Source of the DNA: Nocardiopsis gilva YIM 90087
GTDB lineage: Bacteria; Actinomycetota; Actinomycetes; Streptosporangiales; Streptosporangiaceae
Length of the DNA stretch: 64,000 nucleotides
NCBI RefSeq assembly: GCF_002263495.1
Contig: NZ_CP022753.1
Coordinates: 3,658,001-3,722,000 of the forward strand
Direction: 5' to 3'
Position 1 is the first letter of the stretch, and each line of letters opens with the position of its first letter. Both the position numbers and the translations under genes were made by a program. This document shows positions 27,058 through 35,652 of the stretch, one piece after another. The notes under the pieces are model-generated. The model ran no database searches and had not been told where the DNA came from. It was given only the letters and a program-made list of their open reading frames with translations.

Positions 27058-27065
27058 TCAGCTCG

Positions 27066-27938
27066 TCAGGCGCCGAGCAGGGTCTGCCGGTTGGCGGTCA
27101 GGTAGTCGGCAAGCGCAGGGGCCTTGCGGCCGGAGAGCCGCTCGACGGCGTCGGAGACGCTGTTCAGGTAGCCCTCGCGCGTGGCCTGGCCGACGGTGGC
27201 CATCACGTGGGCGAACGCCTCCGGCATGCCCGCGTCGATCGCACCAGCGGTGTACTGCTCGTCGGTGAGCGGCTGGTAGCGCACCGGCTTTCCGGTGACG
27301 TCGGCCAGGAGATCGGCGATCTCGGCATTCGTCAGCGCCGCCGGGCCGGTGATGTCCAGCAGTTCGCCCTCGTGTCCGCCCGAGGCGAGCAGCCCGGCCG
27401 CTGCCGCCGCGCAGTCCTCACGGGTGACATAGCCGGTGGCCCCGTCACCGCTGTTGACCGCCAGCACGCCCGAGGCGACCGCCGCAGGTCCCGACTGGAG
27501 CAGCAGCTCGGAGTAGAGGCTGTTCCTCAGCACCGTGTAGGCCAGACCGGACTCGGCGAGCAGCTTCTCGGTCGCGAGGTGGTCGGGGACGAGCAGGCTC
27601 GGGTTGCCCTGCGCGCTCGCTTCCACGATGGAGGTGTAGAGCACATGCCCGACCCCGGCCTTGGCCGCCGCCTCGATCGCGTTGCCGTGCTGGCGGACCC
27701 GGGTTCCCTCGCCGTCGAGCTGGTCGGTGCTGATGATGAGCAGCCGCTCGGCCCCGTCGAAGGCCTTGACTAGGGAGTGCGGGTCGTCGAAGTCGGCGGC
27801 GCGGGCGGTGACTCCCAGGTCGGCGATCTTCTCGGGGGTGCGGCTCAGCGCCACGATACTGCTCGCGTCTCCGCGCTCCTTGAGCAGTTCGACGGTACGG
27901 CGGCCCAGCTGCCCGGAGGCTCCGCTCACGACGATCAT
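27066..27938 (-). CDS. NAD(P)H:quinone oxidoreductase-like NmrA-family protein (QorB-type)
   Basis: 290 residues, atypical short-chain dehydrogenase. Rossmann motif VSGASGQLGRRTVELL at residues 4-19, then SRTPEKI; no classical Tyr-x-x-x-Lys pair, as in NmrA and QorB proteins. Probably reduces quinones. ATG 27938 has AGGGAGAAC upstream. Divergent from an HxlR-type regulator, the arrangement known for Corynebacterium QorR and its qor gene, so redox or quinone induction is likely. Confidence 0.85.
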   Translation of the reverse strand: MIVVSGASGQLGRRTVELLKERGDASSIVALSRTPEKIADLGVTARAADFDDPHSLVKAFDGAERLLIISTDQLDGEGTRVRQHGNAIEAAAKAGVGHVLYTSIVEASAQGNPSLLVPDHLATEKLLAESGLAYTVLRNSLYSELLLQSGPAAVASGVLAVNSGDGATGYVTREDCAAAAAGLLASGGHEGELLDITGPAALTNAEIADLLADVTGKPVRYQPLTDEQYTAGAIDAGMPEAFAHVMATVGQATREGYLNSVSDAVERLSGRKAPALADYLTANRQTLLGA

Positions 27939-28049
27939 CTGTTGTTCTCCCTGCTGCTGCGGACTGCTGACGGTGACTGACGGCGGACGTGTCCGACACG
28001 GCGCGGCCATACGGGCCGTGCCGAGGGTCGGCGCCCCGCTGAAGGTTAA

Positions 28050-28083
28050 ACTAACTTTTAGAAAGTGACAAAAAATAGTTAGT
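28050..28083. promoter_or_regulatory. Candidate HxlR/QorR operator
   Basis: ACTAAC at 28050-28055 and GTTAGT at 28078-28083 form an inverted pair in the AT-rich stretch between divergent genes. A short palindrome, CTAACTTTTAG (28051-28061), lies within it. Confidence 0.5.
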
Positions 28084-28124
28084 GCCACGAATTCCACAGT
28101 GCCTGCGAGAGGTAGACTGCGGCC

Positions 28125-28556
28125 ATGAGCGGAACCGCCGAGACCTCCTCCTCTCCCGCCGTCGAGCCGAGTGGCCCCGAGGGCAGCTTTGACGACCTCG
28201 CGTTCGACGTCTTCGCGAAGCGGTGCCCGTCACGCGCCACCCTGGAGAACATCACCGGCCGCTGGGGTGTCCTGGTCCTGGCCGCGCTGAACGACGGCCC
28301 CTACCGCTTCAACGCCCTGCGCAGGCGGGTCGACGGCGTCAGCGAGAAGATGCTCTCCCAGACCCTGCACACCCTTGAGCGCGACGGTTTCGTCATCCGC
28401 GACGTGCAGCAGCAGATCCCGCCGCGCGTGGAGTACCGCCTCACCCCTCTCGGCGCCACCACCGCGGACAAGCTCCTGGACCTGGTCGAGTTCCTCGAAG
28501 CCCGCATGGACGAGGTCCTCGCCGCACGCACCACCTACGACGCAGCGCGCGACTGA
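28125..28556 (+). CDS. HxlR-family transcriptional regulator (QorR-like)
   Basis: 143 residues with the DUF24/HxlR winged helix: CPSRATLENITGRWGVLVLAALNDGPYRFNALRRRVDG-type order and VSEKMLSQTLHTLERDGFV as recognition region. A single Cys near residue 34, just before the first helix, matches the redox-sensing Cys of QorR-type members. It probably represses itself and the divergent quinone reductase until oxidised. GAGAGG lies about 14 nt before ATG 28125. Confidence 0.88.
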   Translation: MSGTAETSSSPAVEPSGPEGSFDDLAFDVFAKRCPSRATLENITGRWGVLVLAALNDGPYRFNALRRRVDGVSEKMLSQTLHTLERDGFVIRDVQQQIPPRVEYRLTPLGATTADKLLDLVEFLEARMDEVLAARTTYDAARD

Positions 28557-28683
28557 GAGCCCGCCGCCCCTCGCCCGGCCGACGCCGGCGTGTCTCGACG
28601 CGCGCGAAGTTCGCGTAGTACCTTCCGGAACCAGTGATTTGCCGCATACGCGTATTCAGGGACGGAAGGGGCGGCGGAGCCAC

Positions 28684-29970
28684 ATGGGGTTACTGCGGAT
28701 CGTGACACGGGTTTCCACCAGCGCACTGATCACGCTTCCGGTACTGGCGGTCGCGCTACCCGCGCACGCCGCCGCGGAGGTGCCCGTGTCCGCCTGCCAG
28801 GGGGACGGGGAGGTCACCGTCGAGGAGTCCCGGCTCAGCGATCGGGTACCCCGGGAGATCCTGCGGCGCTCGGGGTTCGACGCGGCCGCCGCCGACTTCG
28901 CCGATGCCCTGTGCGGCACGCGGAACCTGCGTGCCGCCGAGGCCGTTGTGCGGCACCACGGCTCGCACCTGTGGCGCGCGGCCGTGCGGCGGGTGCAGGA
29001 GGAGGGGCGGGCGACCGGTCACCTGAGTGCCGGGGACGACCGCCCCCTGTACTGGGCGCGGCTCGGGATGACGGCGGCGCTGCGCGTCTGGGAGCCGTCG
29101 TTCGAGCTCGGCGACGACGAGCGTGCCGAGCTCATCGCGTCGCTGGAGCGGTGGTCGCGCGGGCACAACCAGATGCGCTTTCCCGCCGACTCCGACGTCA
29201 CCCGCGTCGTGGTCACCGGGTTCGACCCCTTCCGCCTGGACAATGACATCCGCCAGGCCAACCCGTCGGGGGCCGCCGCGCTCGCTCTGGACGGCACGAC
29301 CATCGAGACCGACGAGGGCACCGTCGTTATCGAGACCGCGATGTTCCCCGTGCGCTGGCGGGACTTCACCGGGGGCATCGTCGAGCACGCGCTGCTCCCC
29401 CACTACACCGGTCAGCGGCCGGCCGACGCGGTGATCACCGTGAGCCAAGGCCGCGAGGGGCGCTTCGACCTGGAGGCCTACAACGGGGCGTGGCGCGGCG
29501 GGGGCACCGACAACCTCATGGTCGGCGTCTCCGGGCAGATCCCCATCCCCGAGGGCGTGCCCACGGTCGAGCCGCAGTCGCAGTGGAGCTCCTCCACCTT
29601 GGACCGCCAGGCGATCGTCGACGCGACGACCGGGCCCTTCCCCGTCATCGACAACACCCAGGTCACCGAGATCCCGGCCGGGGAGACCGAGCCGGTGGTC
29701 CGCCCCGACGGCCCCACCCCGGGGTCGAGGGCCGTGGAGGGCGGCGGCGGTGACTATCTCTCCAACGAGATCGCCTACCGCAACACGCTGCTGCGCGACG
29801 CGACCGGCCGCGACATCCCGGCCGGGCACGTGCACACCCCGATCCTGCACTTCGGCGCGGACAACGACGGGGACGTCACCGATAACGTGTTCGAGCGCAA
29901 CCGCGCGGAGATCGTCGACCAGGTGCGCCGCATCGTCGCCGAGGCGGTATCGCCGGTCAGGTCGCGTTGA
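28684..29970 (+). CDS. Secreted pyroglutamyl peptidase (C15)-like protein with Cys-to-Ser change
   Basis: 428 residues. Signal peptide with an AHA-A type cleavage near residue 28, an N-terminal helical region to about 175, then a C15-like fold: VVVTGFDPFRLD, VSQGREGRFDLEAYN carrying the expected Glu, and a C-terminal HVHTPILHFG with the expected His. Where family members have the nucleophile Cys (YxCN), this protein reads GDYLSNEIAYRN. It is either a Ser variant or catalytically dead. ATG 28684 follows GGCGGAGCCAC. Its 3' end overlaps the convergent permease gene by 14 bp. Confidence 0.82.
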   Translation: MGLLRIVTRVSTSALITLPVLAVALPAHAAAEVPVSACQGDGEVTVEESRLSDRVPREILRRSGFDAAAADFADALCGTRNLRAAEAVVRHHGSHLWRAAVRRVQEEGRATGHLSAGDDRPLYWARLGMTAALRVWEPSFELGDDERAELIASLERWSRGHNQMRFPADSDVTRVVVTGFDPFRLDNDIRQANPSGAAALALDGTTIETDEGTVVIETAMFPVRWRDFTGGIVEHALLPHYTGQRPADAVITVSQGREGRFDLEAYNGAWRGGGTDNLMVGVSGQIPIPEGVPTVEPQSQWSSSTLDRQAIVDATTGPFPVIDNTQVTEIPAGETEPVVRPDGPTPGSRAVEGGGGDYLSNEIAYRNTLLRDATGRDIPAGHVHTPILHFGADNDGDVTDNVFERNRAEIVDQVRRIVAEAVSPVRSR

Positions 29971-30898
29971 GCCCCCAACGCTTGCGGATGCTCGCGTCGG
30001 CCCGGCTGAACACGATGTCGATGAGGATGCCGATCGCCAAGACGACGAAGATGTAGGCGAGCAGCCGGTCGGCGTCATTCATGGCCCGCGACTGGCTCAG
30101 CGCCCACCCGATCGAGTGCTGCTGGTTGATGATCACGAGCAGCTCGCCGGCCATGAGCGACCGCCAGGCGAACGCCCACCCCTGCTTGAGCCCGGAGACG
30201 AACATCGGCAGCGACGCCGGGACGATGAGGAACCGGTAGAAGGCGATCCCGCGCAGGCCCATGACCTGACCGGCGCGCCGCAGGGTCGGCGGGACATAGT
30301 CGGCACCGTTGGCTAGACCGTTGGCGATGGAGGGGGCGGCGCCCAGCACGACGACGAACATGATCGCGGCCTCGCTGATGCCGTACAGCAGCATCGCGAA
30401 GGGGAACCACACAATCGACGGCATGGTCTGCAGGCCGGTGATCAGCGACCCGAGGGCGTTGCGCAGCACCGTGAACCGGGAGATCAGCAGTCCGACCGTG
30501 CCGCCCACGGTGAACGCGAGGGCGAAGCCCGCCACCGCGCGCTCCATCGTGGTGCGCACCGCCTCCCAGAAGGCGCCGGATCTCAGTTCCTCCAGGAGGG
30601 TGCCCAACACCCGGTCGGGGCCGGGCAGCACGTAAACGGGCTTCCACCCGATCCACACCACCGCCTGCCAGGCGACCAGCACGACCGCGACGGCCAGGAG
30701 CTTGGGCCAGGCGGCCGACCACAGCCGGAGGGCCAGGACCGCCGCCCCGCGCTCCGCCTCCGCCCGGTCGGGGCCCAGTTCCAGGGCGTCGAGGCCTTGG
30801 ACCCGTCGGTTCCCGGCGTCGGCCGCCGATTCCTCGGCGCCCAGCGACGCGCTCTCGGTCGTGGCCCGCACGGGGCTGGGGCTGGGTTCAAAAGGCAT
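29957..30898 (-). CDS. ABC transporter permease, sulfonate/nitrate/taurine type (SsuC-like)
   Basis: 313 residues. An unusually long hydrophilic N-terminus (about 1-60) precedes six predicted helices. The binding-protein-dependent transport signature is ANGADYVPPTLRRAGQVMGLRG followed by FVSGLKQGWAFAWRSLMAGEL. ATG 30898 has GGAGG 9 nt upstream and overlaps the ATPase gene by 11 bp. Third gene of an ssuA-B-C-like operon. Confidence 0.9.
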   Translation of the reverse strand: MPFEPSPSPVRATTESASLGAEESAADAGNRRVQGLDALELGPDRAEAERGAAVLALRLWSAAWPKLLAVAVVLVAWQAVVWIGWKPVYVLPGPDRVLGTLLEELRSGAFWEAVRTTMERAVAGFALAFTVGGTVGLLISRFTVLRNALGSLITGLQTMPSIVWFPFAMLLYGISEAAIMFVVVLGAAPSIANGLANGADYVPPTLRRAGQVMGLRGIAFYRFLIVPASLPMFVSGLKQGWAFAWRSLMAGELLVIINQQHSIGWALSQSRAMNDADRLLAYIFVVLAIGILIDIVFSRADASIRKRWGLNAT

Positions 30899-31658
30899 GA
30901 CGGGAGACCTCCGCACGGAGACGATCGGTGATGACGGCGGCCTGCTCGGCGATCTCGGCGGAGTCGATGCGCCGCGGGCGCCGCCCGGTCACGGCGAACT
31001 CCTCCATGACCCGCCCCGGTCGGCTGGACAGGAGGACGACCCGGTCGCCCAGCCGCACGGCCTCGCGGACGTTGTGCGTCACGAACAGCACGCTCAGGCC
31101 GCGCTCGCGCCAGATCCGCTCCAGCTCGTCGTGGAGGATGTCGCGGGTCATCGCGTCCAGGGCGCCGAAGGGCTCGTCCATCAGCAGCACGTCGGTGTCC
31201 TGGGCGAGGGCGCGGGCCAGCGCCACCCGCTGGCGCATGCCGCCCGACAGCTCGTGCGGGCGCTTGCGGGCGAATCCGCCAAGCCGGACCAGGTCGAGCA
31301 GCTCTTCGACCCGGCGCCGCCGCTCGGACTTGGCGACTCCGCGCACCTTCATCGGCACCTCGATGTTGCCGCCCACGGTCAGCCACGGGAACAACGCCGC
31401 CTCCTGGAACATCATGGAGACCCGGTGTCCGTTCACCGAGACGGTGCCCGCGGTGGGCTCGTCGAGTCCGGCGACGAGCGAGAGCAGGGTGCTCTTGCCG
31501 CACCCCGAGGCGCCGAGGATGGAGACGAACTCGCCCTGCCGCACCGTGATGGACAGGCCGTCGATGGCGGTCAGCGTGTGCTGGCCGCGCCCGAACACCT
31601 TGGTGACGTCGTCGATGGAGACCGCGGTACCGACGGATTCGGCCGTGAGGACACTCAT
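30888..31658 (-). CDS. ABC transporter ATPase, sulfonate/nitrate/taurine type (SsuB-like)
   Basis: 256 residues. Walker A GASGCGKST near 49-57, Q-loop FQEAALFPWLTV, signature LSGGMRQR, Walker B LLMDEPFGALD and His switch VTHNVREAV. The FPWLTV stretch and EPFGALDA are typical of the SsuB/TauB/NrtD group. Begins 3 bp after the binding-protein gene and overlaps the permease. Confidence 0.93.
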   Translation of the reverse strand: MSVLTAESVGTAVSIDDVTKVFGRGQHTLTAIDGLSITVRQGEFVSILGASGCGKSTLLSLVAGLDEPTAGTVSVNGHRVSMMFQEAALFPWLTVGGNIEVPMKVRGVAKSERRRRVEELLDLVRLGGFARKRPHELSGGMRQRVALARALAQDTDVLLMDEPFGALDAMTRDILHDELERIWRERGLSVLFVTHNVREAVRLGDRVVLLSSRPGRVMEEFAVTGRRPRRIDSAEIAEQAAVITDRLRAEVSRHAF

Positions 31659-31661
31659 CTG

Positions 31662-32714
31662 TCAATCGCCTTCCAGTCCGCTGACCCGGTCGTGACCGGC
31701 GTCGGAGAGCAGTTCGTTGAGGATGTCGAGGGCGTAGACGCCGTCGAGGTCCACCGGGTCGAGCAGACCGGCGGCCTCAGCGTGCTCGGCGCTGCCGCGC
31801 AGGGTGGGGGCGATCGGGTCGACGGTGAAGGTGAGGTTGGCGAAGGCCGCGGTGAGGAGGTCGTCGTCGAGCCGCCGGCCGCTGAGTTCCGCCAACTGGT
31901 CGGCCGTGGCCCGCCGGGCGTCCTTCGGGTCGGCGTTCATCCGCTCGATCGTCGCGATGTGGCCCTTGAGCAGCCGCCGCACATTGTCGGGATGGGCCTT
32001 GAGGTAGTCGGCGTTGACGATGAGCTGGGTCGTCACGAAGCGGCCGCCGGTGTCGGGCCATTCGTCGGATTCGTCGACCAGGACGTGCCCGCCGCCCTTG
32101 ATCACCAGGCGGCTGAGGTAGGGCTCGGGCACCCAGGCCCCGTCGATTCGGTCGGTGAGGAAGGCATCGACGATCTCGGAGTTCTTCTGCGGGATGATCG
32201 AGATGTCGCCGCCGCCCGCTGTGTCGAATGTCCACCCCTGGTTGGTGGCCCACCAGCGCAGCGCCACGTCCTGGGTGTTGCCGAGCTGGGGGGTGGCCAG
32301 GGTCGCGCCCTTGAGGTCGTCGACCGAGGTGATGTCCGGGCGGACCACGAGTCCGCTGCCGCCGGACGTCGAGCCGGCGATGACGCGCAGGGCGGCGCCC
32401 TCGGACTCCGCCCACCCGTTGATGGCGGGGTTGGGGCCGACGAACGCGGCGTCGACGTCGCCGGAGAAGACGGCGTTGACGGCGTCGGGTCCGGCGTTGA
32501 AGGTCTGGGTGGAGAAGTCGATGCCGTCGCCGAGCGCGTCGGCGTAGATGCCTTCCTTGACCCCGACGAGCGCGGGTGCGTGGGTGATGTTCGGGAAGTA
32601 GCCCAGGACCAGGCGATTCTCCCCGGCGGAGGCGTCGCCGCCGCACGCGGTCGCGGTCAGCCCGAGAAGGAGGGAGGTGGCCGCGGCGGCTCGGCGTAAC
32701 CTGCGCACGCTCAT
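31662..32714 (-). CDS. ABC transporter substrate-binding lipoprotein (SsuA/NMT1-like)
   Basis: 350 residues. Lipoprotein signal with C24 in TATACGG. Mature N-terminus LVLGYFPNITHAPALVGVKEGIY is the classic NMT1/SsuA start; AFVGPNPAINGWAESEG and the TPQLGNTQDVALRWW ligand lobe follow. Sulfonate or taurine is favoured by the neighbouring cysteine dioxygenase and rhodanese, but nitrate or a thiamine precursor cannot be excluded by sequence alone. ATG 32714 has AAGGGG upstream. Confidence 0.9.
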   Translation of the reverse strand: MSVRRLRRAAAATSLLLGLTATACGGDASAGENRLVLGYFPNITHAPALVGVKEGIYADALGDGIDFSTQTFNAGPDAVNAVFSGDVDAAFVGPNPAINGWAESEGAALRVIAGSTSGGSGLVVRPDITSVDDLKGATLATPQLGNTQDVALRWWATNQGWTFDTAGGGDISIIPQKNSEIVDAFLTDRIDGAWVPEPYLSRLVIKGGGHVLVDESDEWPDTGGRFVTTQLIVNADYLKAHPDNVRRLLKGHIATIERMNADPKDARRATADQLAELSGRRLDDDLLTAAFANLTFTVDPIAPTLRGSAEHAEAAGLLDPVDLDGVYALDILNELLSDAGHDRVSGLEGD

Positions 32715-32759
32715 GCTGTGGAGCCCCTTACGTCTGTGACCCTGACTCAGAACTGCGAA

Positions 32760-32782
32760 AATCCTACTTAATAAGTAGGATT
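32760..32782. promoter_or_regulatory. Perfect 23-bp palindrome between SsuA-like and StyA-like genes
   Basis: Arms AATCCTACTTA and TAAGTAGGATT flank one central base, in an AT-rich patch 46-68 bp upstream of the binding-protein start. It is probably the operator of an Rrf2- or TetR-like regulator controlling one or both divergent units; no such regulator is in the window. Confidence 0.75.
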
Positions 32783-32984
32783 AATGGAAGTGATCTTGCA
32801 CTCGTACCACCTACTCTCGCCGCCGAATCCCCGCAGCGCACCGAACAGCCCCGACACGCCTGCCTCGCGGGGATTCCGGGGCCAAGGGCGAGCGCCCGCA
32901 TGGCGGTGTTAGATTCGCCGACTGGTGGCGAGGATGCCGGGTTCCTGCCACTTTCATGCTGATCTTCCGAGTACGGGTGGACCC

Positions 32985-34214
32985 ATGCGCAGAATCCTCA
33001 TCGTCGGTGCGGGGCAGTCCGGCCTGCAGGTGGCGATCGGGCTGCTGGCGGACGACTACGACGTCACGCTCGTCAGCCTCCACGCCCCAGACGAGATCCG
33101 GGCCGGTCACGTGATGTCGACCCAGTGCCTCTTCGGCTCGGCACTACGCGACGAACACCGCCACGGTCTCGACATCCACAACGAGCGGGCGCCGCGCATC
33201 GGCGGGATCGGCGTGGGCATCGCCGGCAGCGACGGCCGGCTCGGCGCCGACTGGCTGGGGCGGCTGCGCGAACCGGCGCGGTCGGTCGACCAGCGGCTCA
33301 AGATGGCCGCGTGGTTGGAGGAGTTCGAGCGCCGGGGCGGGCGCCTGATCATTCACGGCGCCACCGTCGCCGACCTGGACCGGTTCTCCCGCGCCTACGA
33401 TCTGGTGGTCGTGGCCACGGGCAGGGGCGAGCTCGGCGAGCTGTTCGAGCGCGACCGTGACCGCTCGGAGTTCAGCGCACCGCAGCGCACCATCACCACC
33501 GCCTACGTGCACGGGATGGCGGAGCACGCGGCGGGCACCGTGCTGCGCCGCAACATCCTGCCCGGCGTCGGCGAGATCATGGTCACGCCCTCCTACACGC
33601 TCAGCGGCCCGTGCCACGCGATCACGGTGGAGGGTGTCCGCGGCGGCCCGATGGACGCCGGACCCGGGCCACTGGGTGACGTCGACGCCGTGCTCGCGCA
33701 CATCCTGGAGGCGATGCGCGAGCACGCGCCCTGGGAGTACGAGCGGTGTGGCGACGTCGAGCTCACCGACGGCCGCGCGGTGCTGCAGGGCGCGGTCACC
33801 CCGGTGGTGCGCAAGCCGGTGGGGCGACTGCCCGGCGGAGGAGCGGTGCTGGCGATGGGCGACGCGGTCGTCAGCAACGACCCGATCACCTCGCAGGGCG
33901 CCAACAGTGCGGCCCAGTGCGCGAAGGTCTACCGGCGCGCCATCGTCGACCACGGCGGCCGACCGTTCGACGAGGAGTTCATGCGCGCGGCGTTCGACGC
34001 CTACTGGCAGCACGCACGGCACGTCGTCGCCTGGAGCACGGTCATGCTCAAGATGCCGCAGCATGCCCAGGAGCTGCTGCACGCCGCGCACTACAGCCAG
34101 GAGACGGCGGACCGCTTCGCCAACGGGTTCGCCGACCCCGCCGACTTCATCGGCTGGTTTCTCCACCCGCGGCGCGCGTCGGAGTACCTCACCAGCCTGC
34201 CGATCCCCCTCTAG
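32985..34214 (+). CDS. Styrene/indole monooxygenase-like FAD protein (StyA family)
   Basis: 409 residues. Two-component (group E) flavoprotein monooxygenase large subunit. N-terminal FAD motif RILIVGAGQSGLQVAIGL; LVVVATGRGELGELF mid-protein; GGGAVLAMGDAVVSNDPITSQGANSAAQCAKVY-type FAD loop near 285. It would epoxidise or oxygenate an alkene or indole, or a sulfide, using FADH2 from a separate reductase; no StyB gene is present here. ATG 32985 has only a modest GGGTGG site. Divergent from the SsuABC-like operon across the 23-bp palindrome. Confidence 0.86.
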   Translation: MRRILIVGAGQSGLQVAIGLLADDYDVTLVSLHAPDEIRAGHVMSTQCLFGSALRDEHRHGLDIHNERAPRIGGIGVGIAGSDGRLGADWLGRLREPARSVDQRLKMAAWLEEFERRGGRLIIHGATVADLDRFSRAYDLVVVATGRGELGELFERDRDRSEFSAPQRTITTAYVHGMAEHAAGTVLRRNILPGVGEIMVTPSYTLSGPCHAITVEGVRGGPMDAGPGPLGDVDAVLAHILEAMREHAPWEYERCGDVELTDGRAVLQGAVTPVVRKPVGRLPGGGAVLAMGDAVVSNDPITSQGANSAAQCAKVYRRAIVDHGGRPFDEEFMRAAFDAYWQHARHVVAWSTVMLKMPQHAQELLHAAHYSQETADRFANGFADPADFIGWFLHPRRASEYLTSLPIPL

Positions 34215-34269
34215 CCGCCCCGCTCGGGGTCGGCACCGTACCCACCCCGGCCCCCGCGGGGCGCGGGAC

Positions 34270-34491
34270 TCATCGGGGCGCGCTGATGACCAGGGGTTCT
34301 CCGCTGTCCAGGGCGGTCAAGCCGCGTTCGACGACGACCTGGTCGGAGTGGACCGAGGCGAAGGGGTCCTTGGCGGCGTCGGCAGGGGCCGGCGACCCAA
34401 GGCCGAACACGGCGGCCCCGAAAAGAGCTGCACAACGCTCCACATCTATCCAATCACTCGACGTGACGAAGGTACTTCCACTCTCCATCAC
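34270..34491 (-). CDS. Possible small secreted protein (uncertain)
   Basis: 73 codons from GTG/ATG 34491/34488. A hydrophobic core (AALFGAAVFGLGSPAPADA) resembling a signal peptide is followed by a short soluble tail ending VISAPR. The ribosome site is weak and there is no family resemblance. It may be a real small protein, a remnant or chance. Confidence 0.3.
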   Translation of the reverse strand: MMESGSTFVTSSDWIDVERCAALFGAAVFGLGSPAPADAAKDPFASVHSDQVVVERGLTALDSGEPLVISAPR

Positions 34492-34550
34492 CCCGGTGGG
34501 AACGACCTAGCCCGGCATCGACCCGAGACCCAGAAAGCACCTGACCGTAT

Positions 34551-34583
34551 CCGGGTATGGCCCGAAAAATCCCATAAACCCGG
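34551..34583 (-). terminator. Hairpin after rhodanese gene
   Basis: CCGGGTATGG (34551-34560) pairs with CCAT-AA-ACCCGG (34572-34583), with a 2-nt bulge and an A-rich loop (T-rich on the transcript strand). It follows directly after the rhodanese stop codon. Confidence 0.5.
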
Positions 34584-34976
34584 TCATCTGGTCACCTCAT
34601 CCCCCTCGACCGGCAAGCCGGAGGCGGCCCAGGCGCGAAATCCGCCGATCATGTCGGTGGCGCGGCGCAGGCCGAGGTCGCGCAGCTGCGCGGCGGCGAG
34701 GCTGGAGGCGTACCCCTCGTTGCAGAAGAGGATGATGCGGCGGTCGGTGCGGTCGGCCTCGGGGATGCGATGCGGACTGCTGGGATCCAGGCGCCATTCC
34801 AGGACGTTGCGGTCGACGATCACCGCACCGGGGATGACGCCCTCGGCGGCGCGGTTGACGACCGGACGGGTGTCCACGAGGAGCGCCCCTGCCGCCTGGG
34901 CGGCGTGCGCGTCGCCGGGCGCCACCCGGTCGAGTCCGTCGCGGCTGCGGCGCAGCAGGGCGTCGATCGCACTCAC
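34584..34976 (-). CDS. Rhodanese-domain protein
   Basis: 130 residues, one rhodanese domain: LLVDTRPVVNRAAEG, GAVIVDRNVLEW, and the active-site Cys near residue 85 in ILFCNEGYASSLAA. Such single-domain proteins carry sulfane sulfur as a persulfide. GTG 34976 overlaps the stop of the cysteine dioxygenase gene (GTGA), so the two are co-translated and probably act on the same thiol or persulfide metabolism. Confidence 0.9.
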   Translation of the reverse strand: MSAIDALLRRSRDGLDRVAPGDAHAAQAAGALLVDTRPVVNRAAEGVIPGAVIVDRNVLEWRLDPSSPHRIPEADRTDRRIILFCNEGYASSLAAAQLRDLGLRRATDMIGGFRAWAASGLPVEGDEVTR

Positions 34977-35527
34977 CGGCTCGCCTCTCCGGCGGGCGCC
35001 GCGCCGATCGTGGGAACGTCGTCGAGGGTGACCACGTCGGGCTCGGGGTCGTGGGTGAGGACGCTGTGGGTGCGGCGCAGCCTGCCGCCGTCCAGGTCGT
35101 AGTAGGACATGGCGGTCAGCGGCGGCGAGTAGGCGTGCACGCTCACCGCGGGCTCGGAGGCGCGGTTGACGACGTCGTGCACGTGGCCGAGGGGGAAAGC
35201 GGCGCCGTGGCCGTTCGCGATGGTGCGGTCGCGCAGGCCCGAGGCCCAGTAGTGCTCGGTGAGCGTGCCGCTGACGACGGTGAGGGCGCCGAGTGATCCG
35301 GCGTGGTCGTGCAGGGCGGTGGACTGGTCCTGGGTCCAGGTGATCAGCCAGACGTCGGCGTAGGCGTCCCCGCGGAGCCGGACCGACCAGCGGTTCTCGG
35401 CGTCGAAGCGGATCTCGTGCAGTCCGGCGCGGACGTCGGCCGCGGTGGCGGCGGTCAGCTCGATGAGCCGGTCGAGGGTGAGGGGCGTCGGTGCCGTACC
35501 GAGGGCCGGGAAGGTGTCGATGCTCAT
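34973..35527 (-). CDS. Cysteine dioxygenase type I
   Basis: 184-residue cupin that oxidises L-cysteine to cysteine sulfinate with non-haem iron. Iron ligands are the two His of ALHDHAGS and the His of PLGHVHDVV; the Tyr in SVHAYSPPL matches the active-site Tyr. The Cys that forms the Cys-Tyr crosslink in mammals is Gly here, as in many bacterial enzymes. ATG 35527 has a weak ribosome site. First gene of the cdo-rhodanese pair; 3-mercaptopropionate dioxygenase is the main alternative. Confidence 0.9.
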   Translation of the reverse strand: MSIDTFPALGTAPTPLTLDRLIELTAATAADVRAGLHEIRFDAENRWSVRLRGDAYADVWLITWTQDQSTALHDHAGSLGALTVVSGTLTEHYWASGLRDRTIANGHGAAFPLGHVHDVVNRASEPAVSVHAYSPPLTAMSYYDLDGGRLRRTHSVLTHDPEPDVVTLDDVPTIGAAPAGEASR

Positions 35528-35652
35528 GGGTGTCGTTCCAAGTCGTCTAGGGAGCGGACGGGTGCATGCGTCGCCCCTGACACCCCTCGTCGAAGGTGAG
35601 ACTGCGCCGCCGCGCCGGGCGGCCAGTACCGATGACGTCCATGACCGTAGTT

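Noticed and set aside
28375-28683. Extension of the C15-like protein into the HxlR gene
   Set aside because: It overlaps a supported gene and hides the signal peptide, which starts at 28684.
34270-34491. Considered as a degraded piece of a larger gene
   Set aside because: No homologous larger gene is recognisable; kept only as a low-confidence small frame.
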